DNA of 64,000 nt from Vicinamibacterales bacterium (GTDB taxonomy: Bacteria > Acidobacteriota > Vicinamibacteria > Vicinamibacterales > 2-12-FULL-66-21), in contig DASXLB010000004.1 in the NCBI GenBank assembly GCA_036496585.1, forward strand, positions 48,929 to 112,928, written 5' to 3'. This document shows positions 58,523 to 64,000 of this stretch, one piece after another; within the stretch, counting starts at the first letter, position 1, and every line of letters begins with the position of its first letter. A program made the translations under genes and the position numbers. A model generated the notes under the pieces. That model was not told the origin of the DNA and searched no databases. It worked only from the letters and a program-made list of their open reading frames with translations.

Positions 58523-59011
58523 CTACTGCGTCTTCTTGGTGCGCGGGTCGTCCGACGGGTTCACGTACTTGAACTCGACCGGGCCGACGCCGTAGAGCAG
58601 GATCGTCGCTGCCTGCGCCCCCGTGTAGGCGTAGTGATTCATGCCGCTCGGCGCCAGCGCGTAGCCGCCCACAGTCAGCGTGGCGTTGCCGGCCGCTTTC
58701 TTGTCCAGCTTGTCGCCCATGCCGAGCATGAACGTACCGGAGAGGACGGCCACGTTTTCGTCCGTGGGATGCGAGTGCGCCGGGATGACGTAGTTGGCCG
58801 GGAACTTCAGACGGACGGTGTAGGGTCCCGCCTTGCCCGGGTCGCCTGACAGGACGGCGATCTGCGCGCCCGGCGGCAGCATCGCGGGTGCTGGTCCCCA
58901 CTGTGCGTCTTTCAGCTGCGCGACCGCCGGATGCTGCATTTCGCGCGCCCCGATCGCGGCCCCTCCGCTCAGGATGGCGGCCGCCGTGATCCACGACATT
59001 GACTTCCTCAT
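58523..59011 (-). CDS. exported cupin-domain protein
   Basis: 162 residues from the ATG at 59011. The signal peptide (WITAAAILSGGAAIGA) is followed by a single cupin domain: LKFPANYVIPAHSHPTDENVAVLSG has the first metal-binding motif (H-x-H and Glu), and AGNATLTVGGYALAPSGMNHYAY has the second His. Single-domain cupins of this kind bind a metal and occur in periplasmic or secreted proteins of unknown activity. It follows the LuxR-type gene after 111 bases on the same strand, with AT-poor sequence between and no clear promoter. Confidence 0.85.
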   Translation of the reverse strand: MRKSMSWITAAAILSGGAAIGAREMQHPAVAQLKDAQWGPAPAMLPPGAQIAVLSGDPGKAGPYTVRLKFPANYVIPAHSHPTDENVAVLSGTFMLGMGDKLDKKAAGNATLTVGGYALAPSGMNHYAYTGAQAATILLYGVGPVEFKYVNPSDDPRTKKTQ

Positions 59012-59122
59012 AGGTGTGTCTGCTCCTCGGGCAGCAGGATAGGCGTCGTCGCGTGCGGGAGGCGTCCCACGGGCGGGTCATTTTGCCCCCCGGCGGCAAA
59101 TGGCCCGATCGGGTCAGGACCG

Positions 59123-60790
59123 CTATAACACGCCGCGGCGCGCCGCCTGGGCGACGGCGGCGGCACGCGACGAGACGCTCAACTTGTTCAGGATGTTGGC
59201 GACGTGGCGATGGACGGTGTGCTCGCTGACGAAGAGCCGCTCCGCAATCGCCTGGTTGCTGAGTCCCTCGGCGACGAGGCGCAGCACGTCGATCTCGCGC
59301 ACAGTGAGGCCGCCGTGTGAGGCGCGAGGCGCGGGCCGCGAGCCGCGGCCTGGCAGTTCGTCGAGAAAGGCGCGCGCCAGCCCGATGTGGAATTCGGCCT
59401 TCAGCTCGGTCAGCAGGTCGATGGCGCGCTCGGCTTCCGCCGCGGCTTCGCCGGGTCGGCGGCTCTGCGCGAGCGCGCGGGCAAGCCCGAGCCGCGCCAG
59501 CGCCAGCTCGAACGGCGCGCCGCTCTGGCGAAATTGATCGACGGCGTCCTCGAGATGGCGTCGCGCTTCGTCGGTGCGGCCCGCAGCCATCGCCGCCCAG
59601 CCGGCGGCGCGGCTGGCGAACGCGCGCAGCGGCCGCGTCATCATCAGCGCCGCGATCGACGAGAGCTCGGCGAGCGCCGTTCGCGCCCCGTCGAGATCGC
59701 CCGCGATCGATAGCGCGCGGACGATCAATTCGAGGCCGGTGGAGCGGTCGGTGCGGTTCTGCGGCGGCAGGCGCCGCAGGTAGCGCTCGGCCAGATCGGC
59801 GGCGGCCCGCGCGTCGCCGCGATCGAGCGCGATCTCGGCCGTGCCGATGAGCGCCAGCGGATGCGAGCCGGCCGCCTCGAACAGGCGCGCCGCCTCGACG
59901 AGCCGTCCCTGCCGCCGGCGCAGCTCGGCCAGCCGGACGACGGCATCAGAGGCCATCGCCGGCCGGCAGGCTTCGAGCTCACCGGCCGCCGCGCGCAGCT
60001 CCTGTTCGGCCTCGAGCCAGGTGCCGCGCCAGAGACACACCGACGCGTACTGCGTGCGGCAGACCGCCGACAGCGGATGCAACTGCCATTTCGCGCAGAA
60101 CACCCGCAGCCGTCCGCACCACTGCACCGCGCGGTCGTAATCGCGCACGTGTTCGCAGCCGGCGATCATGTAGCACGACGCCAGACCGATGGCGACGAAA
60201 TCCTCCATCTCGCCGGCGACGACGGCGGCGTTGACTCCGTCGAGACGGCGCAGTCCCTCCGCGACCGCGCCCGACATCACCAGCGCCAGCCCCTGCACGG
60301 CGCCCCCCAGCATCTCGAGGTCGACGCTCCCGGCGGCCCGCGCGACTCGCACGCCCTCGCTGGCCAGCCTGTAGGCGCGATCCGGATCGAAGTCTTCGAA
60401 CAGGCACAACGAGCCCTCGCGGACCTCGAGCCACGCCCGCTCCGGCGTGTCGGGATGCTCGTCGAGCAGCAGCCGCGCGCGCTGCAGCCAGCCGCTGGCG
60501 ACCGCGTTTTCGCCGCGGAACGCCCAGTAATCCCAGGCCAGCCAGACGGCGACACGCGCGGCCGATCGCTTGTCCCCGCGATCGAGGTAGAGCCGATAAG
60601 CCCGCTCGCGCGACTCGAACACCGAGGCGCCGAGGTCGAGCCACCAGGCGGTGAGCCCGACGCCTTCGTGCGCTTCCGGCGTTTCCTCTCGCGCCAGCTC
60701 GGCGAGGAATGCCGCGCGCGCCTCTTCCCACGCGCCGCGCGCCAGCGCCTCGCCGGCGCTGAGGCAGTTGCGCGGCTGAAGGATCGTCAT
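59123..60790 (-). CDS. TPR-containing LuxR-family transcriptional regulator
   Basis: 555 residues from the ATG at 60790. The first ~480 residues are helical TPR-like repeats (AWEEARAAFLAEL, YRLYLDRGDKRSAARVAVWLA, and so on) with no enzyme domain. The C-terminus is a GerE/LuxR HTH: LTVREIDVLRLVAEGLSNQAIAERLFVSEHTVHRHVANILNKL. There is no N-terminal ATPase of the MalT type and no receiver domain, so the input is unknown. It probably binds promoters as a dimer. The gene starts 7 bases after the small membrane protein gene, so it is likely the last gene of the kinase operon. Its own regulon is not visible here. Confidence 0.86.
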   Translation of the reverse strand: MTILQPRNCLSAGEALARGAWEEARAAFLAELAREETPEAHEGVGLTAWWLDLGASVFESRERAYRLYLDRGDKRSAARVAVWLAWDYWAFRGENAVASGWLQRARLLLDEHPDTPERAWLEVREGSLCLFEDFDPDRAYRLASEGVRVARAAGSVDLEMLGGAVQGLALVMSGAVAEGLRRLDGVNAAVVAGEMEDFVAIGLASCYMIAGCEHVRDYDRAVQWCGRLRVFCAKWQLHPLSAVCRTQYASVCLWRGTWLEAEQELRAAAGELEACRPAMASDAVVRLAELRRRQGRLVEAARLFEAAGSHPLALIGTAEIALDRGDARAAADLAERYLRRLPPQNRTDRSTGLELIVRALSIAGDLDGARTALAELSSIAALMMTRPLRAFASRAAGWAAMAAGRTDEARRHLEDAVDQFRQSGAPFELALARLGLARALAQSRRPGEAAAEAERAIDLLTELKAEFHIGLARAFLDELPGRGSRPAPRASHGGLTVREIDVLRLVAEGLSNQAIAERLFVSEHTVHRHVANILNKLSVSSRAAAVAQAARRGVL

Positions 60791-60797
60791 GCGCCCG

Positions 60798-61016
60798 TCA
60801 CCACCCCTGCTTGACCGCGAGCCACGTGACGGCGCACACCACCACGAAGACGACAACGTTCCAGAGCAGATCCGGGACGAAGTAGGGATACACCATCAGC
60901 ACGATCCCGGATACCAGCTGTGGGGTGCGTCCCTCTTTTTTGCCGTACATGAACAGCACGAACCCGACGCCGCTGGTGATGAGCGAAAAGAAGAGGATGC
61001 CCGGATCGAATGACAT
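60798..61016 (-). CDS. small two-span membrane protein
   Basis: 72 residues from the ATG at 61016; the upstream extension overlaps the kinase gene. Two hydrophobic spans (about residues 5-23 and 30-68, the second long or double) are separated by MYGKKEGRTPQLVSG. This resembles short 'amino acid transport'-annotated proteins of unknown function, often near kinases in these genomes. It sits 7 bases after the PD40 kinase stop and 7 bases before the LuxR gene, so all three are probably one transcript. The role is unknown. Confidence 0.72.
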   Translation of the reverse strand: MSFDPGILFFSLITSGVGFVLFMYGKKEGRTPQLVSGIVLMVYPYFVPDLLWNVVVFVVVCAVTWLAVKQGW

Positions 61017-61023
61017 GGCGTGT

Positions 61024-63705
61024 TCAGCGGAAGTTGCTGATGAGCACGGCGTCGCGCGTCTGCGTGCCGCGGACCAGCGCGAGCTGACGTCCGTCGCGCG
61101 ACAGCACAAAGCGGAAAATCATCAGGTCCGAGTAGTTGGTCACCTTCTCGGGCGCGCCGCCGGCGAGCCGCTGGCGCCAGACGTTCAGGCGCTCGACGTT
61201 GGTATAGAGGACGCTCTGCCCGTCGGCTGCCCAGCCGATCGAACCGGAGGCCGTCGCCTGCGCGAAGCCCGGAAAGGTCTGCGTCGGCGGTCCGCCGTCC
61301 GCGGGAAGGATGCCGAGCGCCAGCGGCGCGGTCGGCGACGCGACGTAGAGCCCGGCGAGCAACCGTCCGTCCGGCGACACCGCGGCGCGTTCCAACCCCG
61401 GCGAAATCAGCGCCGGCGCGCCGCCCGTCGCCGCCACGCGCCAGGTCGACGACACGCCGCTCATGGAGGAGGTGAAATACACCCATCGTCCGTCCGGCGA
61501 CATCGTGAGGTAACTCGGATCCGACACCTGGGTGAGCAGGCGCGCATCATTGCCCGCCGGCTTCGCACGCCAGATCCCCGCCTCGCCGCCGCGGTCGCCG
61601 ACGAACGCGATGAACGTGCCGTCGGGGGAGGCGGCTGGCTGGATGGACTGGCCGTCGACCGGCAACTGCTGGCGATCCGAACCGTCAGGCGCCATCGACC
61701 AGATTTCGCGGTGGTCGCGCGCGGCGCCGCCGAAATAGAGGCGGCGCCCGTCGGCGCTCCAGGCGATGCCGTAGCGGCCGTCGGCGATGACACTCGGCAG
61801 CTTGCGCGCGGCGGCGGGATCGGCGAGCGGCGCGATCCAGATGGCGACCGTCGCGTCGAAGCCGACCGCGAGGATCGATCCGCCGTCGGCCGTGACGTGC
61901 GCGACGCGGTAGTCGGAATAGTCGTGGGTGATCCACTGGATTGCGCCGGACGGATACGGCTGAATGATCACCTGTCCGCCCAGGCCGGGCGCGGCGTTCA
62001 GCCGCTGCGCGATGAACACGATGCCGCTGCCGTCCGGCAGCCACTCCGTGAACGTGGCGTCGCGATAGCGCCCGGGCATGTCGGTGACGGCGCCGGAGCC
62101 GGCATCGATCGTGACCAGCCGCGCGTCGCGTGTCTTGCCGTTGCGCACCGTTGCGGCCACACGCGCACCATCCGGCGACCACGAAGGGGCCGCGAAGAAT
62201 CCCGGCGCGAACAGCTCCGGCGCCCTGACGCTCGCCAGCTCTCGCGCGCCGCTGCCGTCTGCGGCGGCGACCATCACCGCACTCGAGCCCGTCGCCGGAT
62301 AGTCGCTGCGAAGGTAGACCAGATGCGAGCCGTCCGGCGAAAGACTGATGGCGCTGTCGATGCCGCTCAGCAGCAGCCGCGGCGTGCCGCCGAGGGCCGG
62401 GATCACATAGAGCCCGCCCGTCGTCGCCTCGTTGGACTTGAGTGCGTAGTAGATCGACGTGCCGTCCCTGGAAAAGGCAATCCCCCAGAACCCGACGCGG
62501 GCGCCCGGCACGAGCTCGAGTGCGCGGCTGCCGTTCATCTGCCGGTACCACAGGCCCTGCCGGCCTTCCACCGCCTCGACGTAGGCGAAGTACTTGCCGT
62601 CGGGCGACACGGCCGCGTCGATGACGTTGCCGCTCTGGGTGACGCGCGTCATCTGTACCTGAGCGCCCGGCGCCGGCCCGGCGCGATGGCCCAGCCAGTA
62701 GGCGGCCGAGCCGCCCGCGATGATCAGCGCCGCCACCGCGACGGCCAGTGGCGCGGCCATGGATCGGTGTGCCGGCGCGACTGCGGCCGGCGCGGCGATC
62801 GCGCCCGAGTCGAGCTGCCTGCGTAGATCGCGCAGGTCGATCGCGACCTCTTTCATCGACTGGTAGCGATCGTCAGGATCCTTGGCAAGGCACTTGCGGA
62901 TGATCCGCTGCAGTTCCGACGGCGCGCCAGGCATCCGCGCGGTGACCGGTTCCGGCTGCTCGTGGATGATGCGGTGCAGGGTGTCGACCGCCGAGGTGCC
63001 CGAGAAGGCGCGCGTCCCCGTCGCCGTCTCGTAGAGAATGCAGCCGAACGAAAAGATGTCGGAACGCTGATCGACCGGACGCCCTTCCGCCTGTTCCGGC
63101 GACATGTAGCCGACCGTGCCCATGACCATGCCGGGCGAGGTGCCCGCCGCCATCGTCGCCGTCCCGGCCTCGAGCGTGGCCGGCTGCGCCTGCAGTTTGG
63201 CGAGGCCGAAGTCGAGCACCTTCGTGTAACCGCCCTCGGCGATCATCAGGTTCTCGGGTTTCAGATCCCGGTGCACGATGCCGGCCGCGTGCGCCGCGGC
63301 CAGCGCATCGGCTGCCTGTGCCAGGTAGTCGAGCGTCCGCTTGAGATCGAGCCGGCGTCCGTCGATGGCGTCGCGCAGCGACGAGCCCGAGACGAGCTCC
63401 ATCGCCACGTACTGCACCGGGCGCGCGCCGGCGGTCGCCCCGGTCGGCGCCTGCCGGCCGATGTCGTAGACGGCGACGATATGAGGGTGGTTGAGCGCCG
63501 AGGCGGTGCGCGCCTCCTGGATGAACCGCGACAGCCGCTCCTCGTCGCCGAGCAGCGACTGGAGCAGGACCTTCAGCGCGACGCTGCGGCCGAGCTCGCT
63601 GTCTTCGGCGCGGTAGACCTCGCCCATGCCGCCGCGCCCGAGCAGCGGCCCGACACGGAAGCGCCCCAGCGTCATGCCGGTCAGATAGCCCGTGTGATCG
63701 GCCAT
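61024..63705 (-). CDS. membrane Ser/Thr kinase with C-terminal PD40/WD40-like propeller
   Basis: 893 residues. Residues ~14-280 form a Hanks-type kinase: LLGRGGMGEVYRAED, Lys45 (VALKVL), HRDLKPENLM and DFGLA, with full activation-loop and APE-type context (GYMSPEQAEG). A membrane span lies at about residues 318-338 (APLAVAVAALIIAGGSAAYWLG). The last ~550 residues repeat TolB-like PD40 blades, each with SPDG or similar (AVSPDGKYFAYVE, SLSPDGSHLVYLR, SPDGRWVYFTS). The kinase is cytoplasmic and the propeller extracytoplasmic. This architecture is frequent in Acidobacteriota. The ligand and targets are unknown. TAAGAT lies 12 bases before the start. Confidence 0.94.
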   Translation of the reverse strand: MADHTGYLTGMTLGRFRVGPLLGRGGMGEVYRAEDSELGRSVALKVLLQSLLGDEERLSRFIQEARTASALNHPHIVAVYDIGRQAPTGATAGARPVQYVAMELVSGSSLRDAIDGRRLDLKRTLDYLAQAADALAAAHAAGIVHRDLKPENLMIAEGGYTKVLDFGLAKLQAQPATLEAGTATMAAGTSPGMVMGTVGYMSPEQAEGRPVDQRSDIFSFGCILYETATGTRAFSGTSAVDTLHRIIHEQPEPVTARMPGAPSELQRIIRKCLAKDPDDRYQSMKEVAIDLRDLRRQLDSGAIAAPAAVAPAHRSMAAPLAVAVAALIIAGGSAAYWLGHRAGPAPGAQVQMTRVTQSGNVIDAAVSPDGKYFAYVEAVEGRQGLWYRQMNGSRALELVPGARVGFWGIAFSRDGTSIYYALKSNEATTGGLYVIPALGGTPRLLLSGIDSAISLSPDGSHLVYLRSDYPATGSSAVMVAAADGSGARELASVRAPELFAPGFFAAPSWSPDGARVAATVRNGKTRDARLVTIDAGSGAVTDMPGRYRDATFTEWLPDGSGIVFIAQRLNAAPGLGGQVIIQPYPSGAIQWITHDYSDYRVAHVTADGGSILAVGFDATVAIWIAPLADPAAARKLPSVIADGRYGIAWSADGRRLYFGGAARDHREIWSMAPDGSDRQQLPVDGQSIQPAASPDGTFIAFVGDRGGEAGIWRAKPAGNDARLLTQVSDPSYLTMSPDGRWVYFTSSMSGVSSTWRVAATGGAPALISPGLERAAVSPDGRLLAGLYVASPTAPLALGILPADGGPPTQTFPGFAQATASGSIGWAADGQSVLYTNVERLNVWRQRLAGGAPEKVTNYSDLMIFRFVLSRDGRQLALVRGTQTRDAVLISNFR

Positions 63706-63728
63706 TGAATGGCCGCTATCTTATCGTG

Positions 63729-64000
63729 CTAGTCGGCGCGCAGCGCGATCGAGGGATCGATGCGGACGGCACGCCAGGCGGGAATCGCGCAGGCCGCCGC
63801 CGCGACGAGCGCCAGCAATGCGACGACCGCGCCATAGGTGACCGGATCGAGGCGCGACACGCCGAAGAGCAGCGTCGACAGGCCGCGACTGACAAATGCC
63901 GCGACCGCCAGGCCGACCGCCGCGCCTGCCGCCGCCAGCGCGAGGCCCTGCCCGACCACGAGCCCGATGATTTGCGGACGCGTCGCGCCGAGCGCCGCGC
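63729..64000 (-). CDS. C-terminal end of a MacB/FtsX-like ABC transporter permease (5' end outside window)
   Basis: The last ~90 residues of a longer protein; the frame stays open to the window edge (AALGATRPQIIGLVVGQGLALAAAG). ALGATRPQI is the FtsX/MacB-family motif that precedes the last membrane spans. The C-terminus VSRLDPVTYGAVVALLALVAAAACAIPAWRAVRIDPSIALRAD is typical of large MacB-like permeases, which in Acidobacteriota occur as orphan duplicated permeases without an adjacent ATPase. Only this fragment can be judged. It precedes the PD40 kinase gene on the same strand with a 23-base gap. Confidence 0.88.
   Translation of the reverse strand, partial: AALGATRPQIIGLVVGQGLALAAAGAAVGLAVAAFVSRGLSTLLFGVSRLDPVTYGAVVALLALVAAAACAIPAWRAVRIDPSIALRAD

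Overview
The window is a GC-rich (visibly about 65-70%), gene-dense bacterial chromosome segment. It has no rRNA, tRNA, CRISPR array, phage module or insertion sequence that I can see. The gene mix suggests Acidobacteriota, most likely the Vicinamibacteria side: a Ser/Thr kinase fused to a PD40-type propeller next to a MacB/FtsX-like orphan permease, a large Asp-box (sortilin/sialidase-like) exported protein, a TIGR03067-type duplicated protein, Omp85/TamB genes, and many GTG/TTG starts with 4-base GTGA overlaps. This placement is inference from gene content, not from a marker gene.

Layout. 1-3805 (+): end of an ECF sigma factor, its anti-sigma factor, two exported proteins of unknown function and an APC-type amino-acid permease. 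3818-5268 (-): a small membrane protein and a Tyr/Gly-rich PEGA-domain exported protein. 5417-17187 (+): hslV-hslU, a fibronectin-type lipoprotein, a transaldolase-like aldolase, a three-gene biotin-dependent acyl-CoA carboxylase (carboxyltransferase, biotin carboxylase, biotin carrier) and a giant TamB-like protein. 17188-20750 (+): a GTGCTAAGGG repeat tract runs into the start codon of an Omp85/BamA-like protein with about seven POTRA repeats, followed by a SurA N-domain-like protein. 20701-31690 (-): an eight-gene, tightly overlapping operon of glycosyltransferases (four GT4 enzymes, three polytopic GT-C-like proteins) and a methyltransferase, presumably for a surface polysaccharide or glycan. 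31742-33284 (-): a CPBP-family membrane protease and a glycine-zipper lipoprotein. 33437-37282 (+): an NtrC-type regulator, its histidine kinase and a lipoprotein. 37347-40452: two NrdR-like boxes, a promoter, nrdJ (class II ribonucleotide reductase) and a strong terminator. 40494-48375: an Asp-box propeller protein (-), a ferritin-like protein, an RsbU-type phosphatase and an unknown exported protein (+). 48435-49666 (-): a compact DNA methyltransferase plus PD-(D/E)XK nuclease pair, followed upstream by a repeat-rich 300-base gap. 49967-52261: VOC protein, ICMT-like methyltransferase, duplicated TIGR03067-type protein. 52285-57114 (-): a three-subunit formate dehydrogenase whose catalytic subunit is a selenoprotein, with an in-frame TGA and a downstream SECIS hairpin carrying a GGTCT loop. 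57201-58364 (+): a protein kinase fused to a BRCT domain. 58523-64000 (-): cupin, LuxR/TPR regulator, small membrane protein, PD40 kinase and the C-terminal end of an ABC-type permease.

The most notable points are the UGA/SECIS formate dehydrogenase, which would be split by standard gene calling; a GTGCTAAGGG repeat family that occurs both as an intergenic tract supplying a start codon and as an in-frame Gly-Ala-X coding tract 11 kb away; a kinase-BRCT fusion; and a two-gene modification/nuclease pair bordered by dispersed repeats. I found no single multi-gene system that I can call wholly new; the methyltransferase/nuclease pair and the kinase-BRCT fusion are the best candidates for undescribed activities.
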